From Rhizopus sp. PT2906 (Eukaryota > Mucoromycota > Mucoromycetes > Mucorales > Rhizopodaceae), in NCBI GenBank assembly GCA_025529335.1, contig JAMYHX010000049.1, positions 62,001 through 126,000 of the forward strand: DNA of 64,000 nucleotides, in the 5' to 3' direction. Positions 1-10,847 of the stretch are shown piece after piece. Every line of letters begins with the position of its first letter. The stretch's first letter is position 1. The translations under genes and the position numbers were made by a program. Under the pieces are notes generated by a model. That model was given only the letters and a program-made list of their open reading frames with translations. It did not search any database and was not told where the DNA came from.

Positions 1-28
1 ATTTTCATACTCTTTCTCTTTAAATAAT

Positions 29-639
29 ATGCCACCCAACATGCAACAAGAACCTTTATTAAAACAAGCTTCATTTGTTAATAACTTTTGGTCCAAAAAC
101 AAGTCTGGTATGGTTCAACTGTTGGACTATATCAAATCAACCCATGACGACTTGGATATTGTTTATAGTATTTATACTCAAAGGTATAATAATAAATATA
201 TAAATTCACATGTATATAACAACAATGAAAAACAGGGCAAATCTGGAAAAAGAGTTTGGTGAAAAGCTATTGGCTCTTTCAAATGCTCAGGAACTCGATG
301 CACCTGCTGAAGACGGAGTTGCAGGAGCTTATCAAGCGATCGCAATGGAGCTCAAGAAGACAGCTGAATCACATATAGATTTATCAAATAAGCTAAAGGA
401 CCAAGTAGCAAGTGAACTCGAGACCAAGTTATCAGAGTATAGAGCCCTATTTGACAAATGGAACAAGACTCTACAGCAGGTGTATGATGAAAGACAAGAA
501 AAGACGATTGAACTATTAAGAGTATGTAGGAATGTGTACGTACTTGCTTATAGTAATCTTGTTCTTCGTAGGTGCGTTCTCAATATTTGAAAGAACATGA
601 TCTTGCTAAAGGACAGTCAAATCCATCGTTGGATAAACT

Positions 640-703
<64 letters not shown>

Positions 704-2421
704 TTTAAGAAAGAAAACAATTCTTATTGTTTATATATAGAGGAACAATATAAGGCCATGGTAGCAGATGTAGATTACTTGTCACAAGAATGGATTGATG
801 CATGGACAGAAGCTTGTGAGGTAAGAAAAAAGAAAGAAAGTCATTTGATATATGCCTTATGTTCAATCAAGACTATGGAAGCAATGGAAGAAGATCGCGT
901 AGAATTGATAAAGTATAACATATGGGAATATGCTAATCTGGCTTCGGCTCGATTATTAATTCAGGACGAGGTAATCATCTTTAGGGTCTATCATGTTTAC
1001 ATTACTCATTCTTTTCTTTCTTTATAAAAGTGGTGTGAAGTGATACGAAAACAATTGGAAAAGTGCAGCGCTGAAGAAGAAATTGAAAAATGTATTTCAA
1101 GTTATGGAACAGGGTCAACTATTCCAAGTATGTCTCTGTCTATGAAAGCATACAGAATTTACTGACTTTTTTTTTAAAAAAAAAAAGCTACGAACGAGTA
1201 CGTTGGTGAAGTCATGAAGGAGTTGAAGAAAAAGCAACCAAAACCTATTGAAGAAAGAGACAAAGGTCGTATGACAGAAGGCACAATACGACATAAAGTG
1301 AGTGACAATATGGGCAGCACTGCATCTCGAGGCCAGATCAAGAGAAAGCCTTTGAACAAGTCTTTAATGGAACAGGTATCTCAACATCATCATCAGCAAG
1401 AACAGACTGTACCCGAAGACACAGCAACAGCAGAAAAGCCAAAGTCGATTGAAGCTATCTTGAGCTCGATAGACGCCCAAAAGAACAATAGTGCAAATAG
1501 AGACTTTCATCGTAGACAGCCCTCTGAATACAAGCCTGATACAGGATCAATCCCTACTCGACGTGGTCAACGAACTATAAAGGAGGTTATTGATGCGCCG
1601 GAACAGCCTCCTAAATCTCCACGCCCAACAGCACAAGTCATTCAGCCGGAAGATCATAGCGGTAGCTCAAAGATCATTGTCCAACAACAGCAACAGTCAT
1701 TAAATCAACAATCACAACAACAGCAACAACAACAGCATCATCAACATCATCATCAACAACCATCAAATCAACACCATGCTTTTCCTCCAACGGCACAATA
1801 CCAGCCATATGCCCCAGCGACACAGCAACAATATACTTCAATAGATCAGCGATCACCCATGATGCAACCACAACGATCGCCTATGATGCAACCACAGAGA
1901 TCACCTATGATGCAACCTCAACGTTCGCCCATGATGCAGCCAGTGGCAATGCAGGCGCCTATATCCCCTATGATGCAACCACAGCGTTCTCCAATGATCG
2001 CCCCTCAAGCTTCGCCCATGATGCAGCCATATCAAAGATCCATTCCTCCTCCCATCACCATTCCAAATTACATGGCTCCTTCTCCACAACCCTCGCCAGC
2101 CATGGCCTACTCATCATCACCCATACTTCGCTGGCCAACTAATTATATTGACGGAAGGCCGATCATAGCTTGGGGTAAAAAAAATAAATTATATAAGCAC
2201 AGGAAATCTCTAACCCTCTGATACTTAATATAGCACGCTCAAAATACGATTATGCACCCACAGATGCTACAGAAATCCCCTTGACGAAGCATTGTCTAGT
2301 AGGTGTATTAGAATCAGACTTGTCAGAAGAGTCATGGTGGATAGGTGCAGTATGGGACGAATATCGTCAGACGTGGTCTAATGCTGGTTCTGTTCCTGGT
2401 AACTTTATGGAGAAACTATAA
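29..2421 (+). CDS. F-BAR and SH3 domain protein (Cdc15/Imp2/Hof1-like)
   Basis: Eight exons (29-183, 236-521, 572-641, 741-820, 872-970, 1031-1127, 1188-2174, 2234-2421) join in frame to 653 residues. Residues about 10-260 read as an FCH/F-BAR domain (NNFW near the start, then a long helical segment). The middle is a Q/P/H-rich disordered region with tandem SPMMQPQR units (about residues 484-543). Residues about 592-653 form an SH3 domain (KYDYAP, WWIGAVW, VPGNFME). F-BAR plus C-terminal SH3 with a disordered linker is the architecture of Cdc15/Imp2/Hof1 proteins, which bind curved plasma membrane and recruit cytokinesis and actin factors. Intron 3 (642-740) carries a run of 56 A. The start is only 28 bases into the window, so an upstream exon cannot be excluded, although the first residues fit the family. 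The family call is firm; the exact orthologue is inferred. Confidence 0.88.
642..740 (+). other. Intron carrying a 56-nt poly(A) run
   Basis: GT at 642 and AG at 740 flank an intron of 99 nt, about twice the local norm. Bases 644-699 are all A. Removing it joins the codons for DKL and KEQYKAM in frame inside the F-BAR domain. The excess length equals the A tract. Confidence 0.8.
1849..2030 (+). repeat. Coding tandem repeat, octapeptide SPMMQPQR
   Basis: Four near-perfect 24-bp units coding SPMMQPQR (the last with altered ends) are followed by three diverged copies with inserts, all inside the disordered linker of the F-BAR/SH3 protein. The DNA units differ mainly at synonymous positions. That suggests selection on the peptide or an old expansion. 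Confidence 0.85.
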
Positions 2422-3006
2422 TAAGGTTGCGTGCTTGTATACTTTATATAATAATATAATAAAGCGAAAAAAAAAAAGACACACATGATAGAATGAAAGA
2501 TATGAACCCATGCTCTGCTGTTAAATAGTGAATGTGGTCCCACTATCGCTCTATAATATTCTAATTCGCATACTTCTTTTTGTATTTTGTTGAGGCCCTG
2601 CTTAGTTTATGATAATATCATTCTTTATTCTTTATGCATTTGGCTTATGATCCTCATGCTATAACTGTTTATGAGTTGTCTTTCTGCTATCAACCAAAGA
2701 GCCCTAGTTTGGGGGAGCACAGCGAAACTCTCTACAGTTAATATTTCCACATGGTTAAAAGAACTCAGAGTATAGAAAGCGATGGAAAATACAATACCAA
2801 CTTGCTTGCAGAAACTCCAAGCAAATTGCAAGTGAATGCTTGTCAAAGCGCACACATTTGGATATTTCCTATAAGCAACAGCAAATAAACAGACAAAAGA
2901 CTGGTATAAGCTTGCCCGCTAATGTAAAGCATCTCAGACCATTCGAAAATAATACGAGATACCATTCGCTTGGTCGTTTCTTTTGAAAGTGAGTTTATTT
3001 ACATTT
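2422..3006. other. Intergenic, convergent 3' ends
   Basis: This stretch lies between the stop codons of the F-BAR gene (+) and YAF9 (-). AATAAA-like A-rich sequence near 2445-2470 is compatible with polyadenylation. The only ORFs are short and resemble nothing. Confidence 0.5.
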
Positions 3007-3696
3007 TTATTCCAGTGCTGCCAGTTTTTGTTTTAGAGAAGCAATCTGTGAATCAATCTCCCTTTGAGCTTTATCTAGTCGCTTCATTTCTTCTTCTTCT
3101 AATTGCACACTAAATTCAGGCATGGTGATATCTTTGGAAGTTTTCTTTAGTGGTAAATTAGGAGTAAGTGCATTATGTTCTGAAAAGAGCTGATAGAGTT
3201 GTTCTGTTGGCTCATTAAAAACAAATTCATCATAAAGTAAACTCATCACTGGTTTATCCTTTGGCCAAGGTTGTCCATTGAGATCGTCTTCATAAGGATG
3301 AAGTCGTAAATGGTGATAAAGGATAACTTGCTTTTCTCCAGTATGCTGATGAAAGTATATCTTGATCATTATTTCAAATTCACCCCATCCTGTTTCTGAT
3401 ACTTCAAAGGGTGGCTGTTCAACAGCTATTCAAGTTTATAAGTATTATGTGTGTAGCAAAATGTGTATGTCGCAAAACTTACTCCTCAAAGGATTTGGGT
3501 ATGTCTCATGAAGTTTGAATACGACTTTTTTGATGAGATAACTAAGATCTTCGTTATTTATTCCTTTGACCATTACTGTCCAACGATGTGTATGATCTGG
3601 ATCTGCTACTTTCTTTCCATTTAGTGAGTATGCAATACTGCCATAATAAAAGGGTCTAGAGACTACAACTCCTTTGAGTCGTTTGTTTCCAGACAT
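3007..3696 (-). CDS. YAF9: YEATS-domain protein Yaf9/GAS41
   Basis: Two exons (3696-3483, 3425-3007) give 210 residues, close to yeast Yaf9 (226) and human GAS41 (227). The YEATS domain is clear: NKRLKG at the start, THRWTVMVKG, LSYLIKKVVFKLHETYPNP, PFEVSETGWGEFEI and YHHLRLHPYEDD. It ends in a short coiled coil (EEEEMKRLDKAQREIDSQIA). Yaf9 reads acetylated or crotonylated histone H3 and is shared by the NuA4 acetyltransferase and SWR1 remodelling complexes in the nucleus. The intron is 57 nt with a GTAAGT donor. The start codon lies only 26 bases downstream of the SEC5 stop codon on the same strand, so its promoter must overlap the 3' end of SEC5. Confidence 0.96.
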
Positions 3697-3722
3697 GTTG
3701 ATTTTAAAAAAAAAAAAATGGT

Positions 3723-6469
3723 TTATTTAGCAACCGTCTTTCTACGGTCCTTATTTTGCTTAAAGCATAAAAATTGAACAACAGTACTTTTTCGACTAAA
3801 CACCAAAAGCTCTTTGACATGACTCAATTCAGCTTGGAGATTACTTGAAGATTGTTGTTGTGGATCATAGGCTTGTTCGATTGTTTGATAAATGAGCTGT
3901 AGCGTATCGGACGCAGTTGGCGTAACATATTGAGATAATGTTTGATGCATAAATTCGATCTCAAGAGTTGCTTGGAGCATACCACCCATACCGAATCGTT
4001 CCACTTGCTTAAAACTTTCTAGACAGTCACTGGCCATCAGTTCAAGTAGACGAGAAAGAGCTCTTCCGACAAGCTGTTTAGTTACAGCGCTTATTTGTGA
4101 ATGCACCATGACCAAAGTCATCAAGGCCTCATAAACGAACGGATGCACTTCTTGTGGCTTGGGAATACTAGACCAGTCAATGCCGCTGTGCAGTATGCCT
4201 TGTCTGATGATATCTCGAATGATTTGAGATTTACGCTTGATATAATCACCAAATAAGATCTGGTCCAGCTTATCAACGACATCAATTAATGTCTATATGT
4301 ATAATGTAAATAAAGGACTTTCTATTGTATCTCTTGAACCTACACTATAGTCTTCTTTCATCTGAACATTAAATGCAACTTCAAACAGTTCAACGAGCTT
4401 CCTGATAACATTACCACGCATATGTTCCAAGTTGCTCACTGTCAACAGAATACGAATATCCTACATAAAAATAGAGTCAAGGGAAAAGGCATAGATGGCT
4501 CCTTTTTTCTTTACCGTCGAATGGACATCAATATGTCCTCTCTTTTTGGTCAATATTAACTCTTCTTTATCATTTAAGGGGGTATAATCCGTGAAGGCCA
4601 ACTGAACTAGGCCGTCCAGGAAGGCATACGTAGACGTCAAAAATGATTCTCTTATTTTTTCAATATGAACTGGAGAAATTGGCACCTTTGACTGTTCATC
4701 TGCTTCATCTGTCATAGCTGTCAAGCTGGCAATCTTATGAACTGATCTTGCGCAAAACTTGTGAAAGTCATAGTATCGTTTCAGTAAAGTTGTTATCTGT
4801 GAGTTTTGTGGGTCAAGTATCCACTCTTCCAGCATATAAAATGATACTGCATCTATATAGATGAGGTTAGTCATTGTCTATTTATGCACAAGTCAATCAC
4901 ATACCTCTTTCCCAGCATTTACAGACAATGTCTATAAACTTTGATCGTGCCTTCTCCATCAGATTAGTCAGCCCAGAAAATGTTTCACCAGCCAGGTTAA
5001 TATTGTTTATATCATTCACACACGTAGCTAAATCACCAATGATCAAGGTCAAATACTCTGAAGTATAGACTGAATTGGCATTCACAGGCACAAACGAAGG
5101 CATGATACATCTTTCAGACCCATCCTTCACCTTTTGCATCTCCAGTTGCTTTTGATCCAGTGAAAAATAATCGGTTAAGAGTGACACGTACTGATCAATG
5201 ATATCACGCGTCATACGCTGACATTGCTCAACCTTGTTCATGTCCATACCCTGCCGTCTTTTTCGGTTTGAGCTGATGGTTGTTGTCGATGTCTTGTTTG
5301 CAAACTTTCCTTCAATGAATGCCTTGGACAGTCGCCAAAAATCAGGTAAACATCGCAACAAGAGGGAAGAAAGCGATTTGACAAGGTCAGATGTCGCTCT
5401 CCACACCTTTTGTTCGATATCAAGCTTTTCTTCCTCTGAGCCTATCTCTTTCAGAATAGGAATTTGTGAAATAGCCTTTTTGAGAGTTAGGCTGCGTTTG
5501 ATCGATGAGTCATCTGATCCATCCTCAGCTCTTACACGGTTGATTTTCTGAATGGCTGTATCGAATGTTTCCTTCATTAGACCTGTGATCCATTGATGCT
5601 GACTGTCTAGATAGAACCAGGCAGGGTCCTCTGTGGTATCCAGATCAAACAAGAAGCTTTTTTTTGAAGTTAGTGATGTTCATTGTTTGCTTTCTATAGT
5701 CCTCACTTGATTGTCTTTTCTTGCTCTTCCATACTTCGCCAGGGATCAGCCAGTTGCCGAAGCAATACATTTTGCAGTTCAGAGACAATTTTTACAGCCT
5801 CTGCCCATACTTTATCAAACACTTTAAGATGAATATCCGTCAATCGATTATCTTTTTGCTCTGCTTCATCTGTTGAATCCAAATCACCCTTGAGCACTTG
5901 GTACAGGTATTTGCCCTTTTTGTAATCTCGGATAGCCGCTTCATATTTTGTCTATACAACATCAATCCACATCCGCCTTTTTTAAAAATACACACTACCT
6001 GTTTAATAGACTCCATCAAGCTATTGGGCAAATTGAATAAAAATCGATATCTCTGCAACATATAAAGCGTGCCCTTGACCTTTTCCACACGTTGTCTTCG
6101 TTCAACCACGGGCCCATAGATTTGCTCTGCTCGGTTATTGGCAGCTTTTTTTTTTTTTTGAATGTTAATCATCTATTTTTCCTCTTTCTATATGATTTTA
6201 CCTTCCAATGCCTTTTGAATATCAATTGTGCCATAATCCTGCTGCTGATTCAACTGCTTTGATTTCATCTCGTCATAGACATGATCAATTGTATTCTTGG
6301 CACTCACAAATCGATCAAAGTTTTGATGTACTAGGCTTTTCAGGGCCTCAGCTCGTTGATCGACGTCTCTCCTCAGTCGTTCTTCTCCTTGCACCAGTTC
6401 GTTATAAGACGTGTTGCGATGAACTTGGAGTAAAAAGTGTCGTGGTTGGAACTTTTTATTGGTAATCAT
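3723..6469 (-). CDS. SEC5: Exocyst complex component Sec5
   Basis: Seven exons (6469-6202, 6144-5999, 5951-5707, 5656-4905, 4852-4515, 4460-4344, 4292-3723) give 811 residues, somewhat shorter than yeast Sec5 (971). The N-terminal block is diagnostic of Sec5/EXOC2: HFLLQVHRNTSYNELVQGEE, then VDQRAEALKSLVHQNFDRFV and AKNTIDHVYDEMK, followed by the helical-rod repeats of CATCHR proteins. Sec5 is one of eight exocyst subunits that tether secretory vesicles to the plasma membrane at growing hyphal tips. All introns are 47-57 nt and phases are consistent throughout. It is followed after 26 nt by YAF9 on the same strand. Confidence 0.95.
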
Positions 6470-6631
6470 GACGGTCGCTTCTATATATACAATGAGCTAA
6501 CTGTCCCTTTTTTTTTTTTTTTTGATCACTTTACTTTCTTTTAGTTGAGTTAGATTTGTATTTCGAGACTTTTCACTAAATATTGTGGTGAGTTTATTAT
6601 ATAGCGGGTTTGCAAGACAAAGTCTTTATTA

Positions 6632-6892
6632 TTACTCTGGGAATATAGAAGAATAGACACCAAGTGGGTCGCTGTCATCTAAAGCTTGTAACTCAATATC
6701 AGTTTCTGATGGACGAACAGTTGCACCCAACTGTTGCTGTTCTTCCTCAGGATGCTGGAACTTGTTATTATTTAGTTCTTTATCTGCATTATCCTCATCA
6801 TCCATCCACATCTCAGGTTCTAAAGAATCGAGATGGTAAAACCGTAAAATAGCTGCATCCTCAGCGTACTCTGGTAAGTCGAGTCTGTTCAT
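6632..6892 (-). CDS. Small acidic hypothetical protein (86 aa)
   Basis: An ORF of 86 residues with a T-rich leader before its ATG. It begins MNRLDLPEYAEDAAILRF, is acidic (MWMDDEDNADKE), has a Q/E run in the middle and ends GVYSSIFPE. I do not recognise the family. The ATGAACAG at the start would also serve as a 3' splice site after a pyrimidine tract, so this may be the last exon of a longer gene; no convincing upstream exon was found in the 90 bases before the next gene's stop codon. Confidence 0.45.
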   Translation of the reverse strand: MNRLDLPEYAEDAAILRFYHLDSLEPEMWMDDEDNADKELNNNKFQHPEEEQQQLGATVRPSETDIELQALDDSDPLGVYSSIFPE

Positions 6893-6983
6893 AAAGAAAA
6901 AAAAAAAGAAAAGAAAAAGAAAAATAAATGATATGCTACTTTTATTACAGATCACGTGGAGCACTTTAAATGACAAGTTTTAT

Positions 6984-7355
6984 TTACAAAAAGAGAGCAC
7001 CGCCTTGAGAGTCTCTTTGACGGTTGATGTCCGTGTCCTTCATTTCCTTTTCGAGCTTCTTGGCTCTTTCGCCTGGTGACATTTGTGTTTGTTCATCATT
7101 TTGATCAGGTTCGAAGAAAGCGTTAGAATCAGCGCTAGGAGGCTCAGTCGTGCTCGAGTTTGTAGAAGAGCCTTGGTTGGATACAGTAGAGGACAAGGAT
7201 CTTGGTGTGGCAGATATCTTGTTTGCCAAATCTTCAGTCGTGCGTTCAACACGAAGGTTTCCGCTGCTTGTTTGGTTTGGATCTTGTTGGTAGTCGTCAG
7301 GGTTTGAGGTAGTAGTAGGCAAAGTATTGTCGTTTGTGTACTGTTGAGTAGACAT
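6984..7355 (-). CDS. Disordered hypothetical protein (123 aa)
   Basis: A single-exon ORF of 123 residues rich in S, T, N, Q and D, with no membrane segment or recognisable fold. Only the C-terminal part (SPGERAKKLEKEMKDTDINR) looks helical and charged. Codon use resembles neighbouring genes. The family is unknown; the length and lack of stop codons in low-complexity sequence make it probable but not certain. It lies 91 nt upstream of the 86-aa ORF on the same strand. Confidence 0.55.
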   Translation of the reverse strand: MSTQQYTNDNTLPTTTSNPDDYQQDPNQTSSGNLRVERTTEDLANKISATPRSLSSTVSNQGSSTNSSTTEPPSADSNAFFEPDQNDEQTQMSPGERAKKLEKEMKDTDINRQRDSQGGALFL

Positions 7356-7861
7356 TTTGTTTGTTATGAGAAAAGAGAGAGAAAGACGTTTCTTGATCTT
7401 TTATATATGTATGCATCTTTTGTCGTCACTCTGACATTTAATAAAATAAAAGAGTTCCAATCCGAGCAAGTGCATAATTACATGACGTTTTTTTTAAAGA
7501 TGCAGTACGTCATGTTCACTCTGGAAGAGTAGCCTTTTATCAATTGCAGAGAGATTCAGCCGTAAAGCTATATATTCAGGCTTTTATACAAGTGCATTAA
7601 AAATCATTATGGAATTAAGTAGCTGTTTATTGTGTGAGAGCATCTTCTTTTCTAAAGTTCATCTTTTACTTTTTCCAGGATATACTAAAGTTTACATCTG
7701 TCACTTTATCATCTCAACAAACGTGGGCCAATCATCATCGACGCATAGATATATACATATGCATCAAATCATTTTCACAGTGGCGAGACGTTCCGCATGT
7801 CTGTACCGATATTGTTTGGCATTCACCCCCCAAAAAAGATCCATTCATAATAGGATTCTCT
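7356..7861. other. Intergenic, no gene seen
   Basis: This stretch lies between the start of the 123-aa ORF (-) and the stop of RRG7 (-). It is AT-rich with short unconvincing ORFs on the + strand. It presumably holds the promoter of the 123-aa ORF. Confidence 0.5.
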
Positions 7862-8398
7862 TTATTCTGAAATGTCAACCTGTAGTGTTTCGCTCCCTAA
7901 TGCATCAAATACTGTTGATATACTGACACGATCCTTGACAAGCGACTGTGCTGCCTTATTAAACATGAGTGATTTAAGGGTAATATCGGTAATACTGGCT
8001 AGACCAAGGGGTATTGGACATGTTTTAAAGTGTGCGAGCACGTCAGGTGTATAATATTGCTGCGCATGAGTAGCCATGATGCTGATTGTTCTCTTACGAT
8101 TCCTTGAAGGAATCATACTCACTGTTCCAATCAGTTCACGAAGATGTTCTGGTGTACAACCTTCTTTGACGTTTTTACATTGAACAATGACTTGAATATT
8201 ATCTAACCAACTGCCTCTCAAGTCAATTCCACCATCACTTCTTCCACCAACATGATCCAGTCGCATCTTGGCAGTTGATTCCAGTGAATAAAGTGTTTGT
8301 AATTCAAACAAGGTTCCACGATAAACATTGGTTGAAGTATTTTTATTTTGTTTTAAATAAGTTTCAAGTCGAGCAAGCGATGTATAGAATCTCTTCAT
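7862..8398 (-). CDS. RRG7: Rrg7-like mitochondrial protein (DUF2034, restriction endonuclease-like fold)
   Basis: A single exon of 178 residues. It carries a PD-(D/E)XK-type core, with GGIDLRG followed by VIVQCK at the expected spacing, preceded by YRGTLFELQTLYSLES. This matches the DUF2034 family that includes yeast Rrg7 ('required for respiratory growth'), a mitochondrial protein with a restriction-endonuclease-like domain. The basic, hydroxylated N terminus (MKRFYTSLARLETYLK) could act as a mitochondrial presequence. It is transcribed divergently from uridine phosphorylase over a 205-bp spacer. The molecular activity of Rrg7 is not established, so only the fold and family are claimed. Confidence 0.85.
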   Translation of the reverse strand: MKRFYTSLARLETYLKQNKNTSTNVYRGTLFELQTLYSLESTAKMRLDHVGGRSDGGIDLRGSWLDNIQVIVQCKNVKEGCTPEHLRELIGTVSMIPSRNRKRTISIMATHAQQYYTPDVLAHFKTCPIPLGLASITDITLKSLMFNKAAQSLVKDRVSISTVFDALGSETLQVDISE

Positions 8399-8603
8399 TT
8401 CTAAGCAAAAAAAAAAAAAAAAAAAAAAAATTCCCCTTGCGGTGCCTGCATTTTAGAAAATTCCCGTGTGACATTTTATTTTATTTTTCCCGCGCTAACA
8501 ATTATTGTCCTAGTGTGTTCTGTTGAACGCAGTAAGAATTCCTCTTTTTTTTTTTTTTTTTTTTCTTTTTTCTTTTCTTTTCTCTCTTTATATAAATTTA
8601 AAA
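8399..8603. promoter_or_regulatory. Shared divergent promoter, RRG7 / uridine phosphorylase
   Basis: 205 bp separates the two divergent start codons. A run of A (about 8406-8430) lies next to RRG7 and a T-rich tract (about 8546-8585) next to the phosphorylase. Each gene therefore has a pyrimidine-rich leader on its own strand. The middle contains a TTCCCGCGC element. Confidence 0.55.
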
Positions 8604-9596
8604 ATGAAAGAAGTTATCGTTGGTGCCAATTTTCCGAGAGATGCTGAAGGAAGAGTGTATCATATCGGTGTAAAACAAGGCGATGTTGCCAATCGTATAT
8701 TGACAGTAGGAGATCATGTTAGAGCCAAGAGAATAGCTCAACTCTTAGACTCTGAAGAAGAAGCAGGACATCCTGTATTTGAAAAGTTGAGTCAAAGAGG
8801 ATTCCTGACAATCACCGGACGATACAAGGGAGTGCCTGTTTCGATCATTGCCATGTAAGTTCCACACATTTTTGTTGATATTTTAAATTAATCCTATATA
8901 TTTAGCGGCATGGGCAATTCCATGATGGATTTCTTTGTTCGTGAGACACGAGCAAGTACAGAAGGTACCTTGGCCATCGTTCGATTTGGTTCATGTGGCT
9001 CACTCTCTCCTCAGGCCCCTGCTGGTGCCGTCGTTATTCCCAAAGCTGGGTTCTGTATTCGACGTAACTTGGATTATTTTTCAAAGGAACCTTTATACCC
9101 TGAATTAAAGGATAAACCATACCTCTTTTCGGGCACATTCCCCGCAGATGAAGAAATGACGCAGTTGCTGTCAAAACAGATAGAAGAAGCCCTAGCCCCT
9201 ATTGAAAAAGATGGTATGCTGGTTGGCCCTGTGTTATCAGACGGTTTGAACGCCGACGGTTGTTCTTTTTACGCATCTCAAGGAAGAACGGATAGTAACT
9301 TTTGGGACGATAATGAAGGTGTCTTGCAAGAGATTCTCAGTGTTTATCCCGAAACTCATTCAATTGAAATGGAAACTTCCATGTTGTTCCATTTGGCCAA
9401 CTGTGCTAGTAAACCTATTAGAGCAGCGGGATGTATGCAAGTCTTTGCTGACCGTTTAGCCAATAATTTCATTCGACCTGAAATTGTCGCTGTTTTGGAA
9501 CCAGCTGTGGGTAGAGCTTGCTTAGAGGCATTGATCAAAGTACAAATTGAAGATGAAATGGATCCAGTGGGAACCGTTTGGGAACCAAAGAAATAA
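8604..9596 (+). CDS. Uridine phosphorylase
   Basis: Two exons (8604-8854, 8906-9596) give 313 residues, matching eukaryotic-type uridine phosphorylases of about 300 residues. Visible motifs are VYHIGVKQGDVANRILTVGD at the phosphate-binding N terminus, GMGNSM, VRFGSCGSL, GFCIRRNLDYF and HSIEMETSMLFHLA, the ribose/base-binding ExE-type segment of the PNP/UDP family. The enzyme phosphorolyses uridine to uracil and ribose-1-phosphate in cytosolic pyrimidine salvage. The single 51-nt intron interrupts the codon before GMGNSM. It shares a divergent promoter with RRG7. Confidence 0.93.
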
Positions 9597-9714
9597 ACAT
9601 GTTTAATAAAATGGTGTGAAATAATTAGTTAAATTAAATATTATGTGTGCGTAAAGAGAGAAAGAGAGAAAACACTGAGAGAGGGGGGCCCTCTTTTTTT
9701 TTTGTATCTACGTA

Positions 9715-10847
9715 ATGTCACAAGGAAATATTCACTCATTTGAAGAAAATGGTACATTTGAACAACAACAACAGAATGACCCAGAAGAAACAGATTGCAG
9801 TGTTTCAAGTGATTCAGAATCTGAACAAGATAATGATACCAACTTGGTCACTACTGCTTTACATGATTTAACTACCTATACTGGATCACAAAATACTTTA
9901 CCCACTAGTACTAGTAGTGATAGTAGTAGTAGTAGTAATGCACCATCTATTAGCTCAGACCAAGGCAGAACGAGAAGCAAAAGTAATGCAGACTATACAG
10001 CCTACACTAATTCAGGTAGTCATCTACCACCAAGGTCTCAACGTGTATGGGAATTAGATAGACATGCACCCGAATGTAGACGTTGTCACCGACGATTTAA
10101 CTTTTTGGTTAGAAGACATCATTGCCGGTAAGTAAAGATACCAAGTTTTACGTATTTATCTTAACCTGTATATGTATAGTCGCTGTGGACAGATAGTGTG
10201 CGATAAATGTAGTTCTCACCGCATAAGATTACCCGTTGAAGAACTGATAGAGGACCCGATGATATCGTCATCACAATATCCATTTTTAGCTTCACAATCA
10301 CAGAGAGTATGCGACTCATGTTATCGTGAGCCCATACGACGCTCTTCTGAATCGTACCATCGAAAATATTCACGTCAATACATGCTTGGCTCTGAAATGC
10401 AACGTAGCAACAGCTCTCAAAGTTTAATGATCGACTGTCCTGTCTGCGGGACTTCATTTCTAACAATGCAGAAAGAGGAGCAAGAACAGCATTTACAGAG
10501 GTGTCTTAATGTAGGAAGTCCACCCGTACAATCGCCAAGGTACATAGGTAAGGTATCATTCATTAATTTTTCTTTTATCTGCATATGAATGTACTCCGCG
10601 TAGTGTATGAATTGCCTCAAGATTCGACGCAAGTTGGAGAAGAGTGTCCTATCTGCTTTGATGAATTTTCAAAAGGTAAATAATGTGCATGGATGTAAAA
10701 AGGTATTGATACATCAGTATAGGAGATAAAATAGCAAGGATGATATGTTTATGCACATATCATCAGCATTGTCTATCGTCTTGGTTACAGAGAGGCAAAG
10801 GATGTCCTGTTCATTATGACACTATGCTTCGTCAACCAGAAGAATGA
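9715..10847 (+). CDS. PIB1: FYVE and RING finger ubiquitin ligase (Pib1-like)
   Basis: Four exons (9715-10127, 10180-10547, 10604-10675, 10723-10847) give 325 residues. After a Ser/Gln-rich disordered N terminus, a FYVE finger begins at about residue 113: WELDRHAPECRRC, the PI3P-binding RRHHCRRCG, CDKC, CDSC. A C-x2-C zinc-like motif (CPVCGTSF) follows, then a C-terminal RING (CPICFDEF, CLCTYHQHC, GCPVH). FYVE plus C-terminal RING is the architecture of yeast Pib1, an E3 ligase at endosomes and vacuoles that ubiquitylates membrane cargo. The last RING pair reads C-x2-H rather than C-x2-C. It starts 118 nt after the uridine phosphorylase stop. Confidence 0.9.

Noticed and set aside
5234..5551. 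105-codon ORF on the + strand within SEC5
   Set aside because: Antisense shadow of SEC5 exon 4, with no similarity of its own.
6470..6631. Upstream exon for SEC5 or continuation of the 86-aa ORF
   Set aside because: The SEC5 N terminus is already complete with the family's first motif, and this stretch is a T-rich promoter-like sequence.
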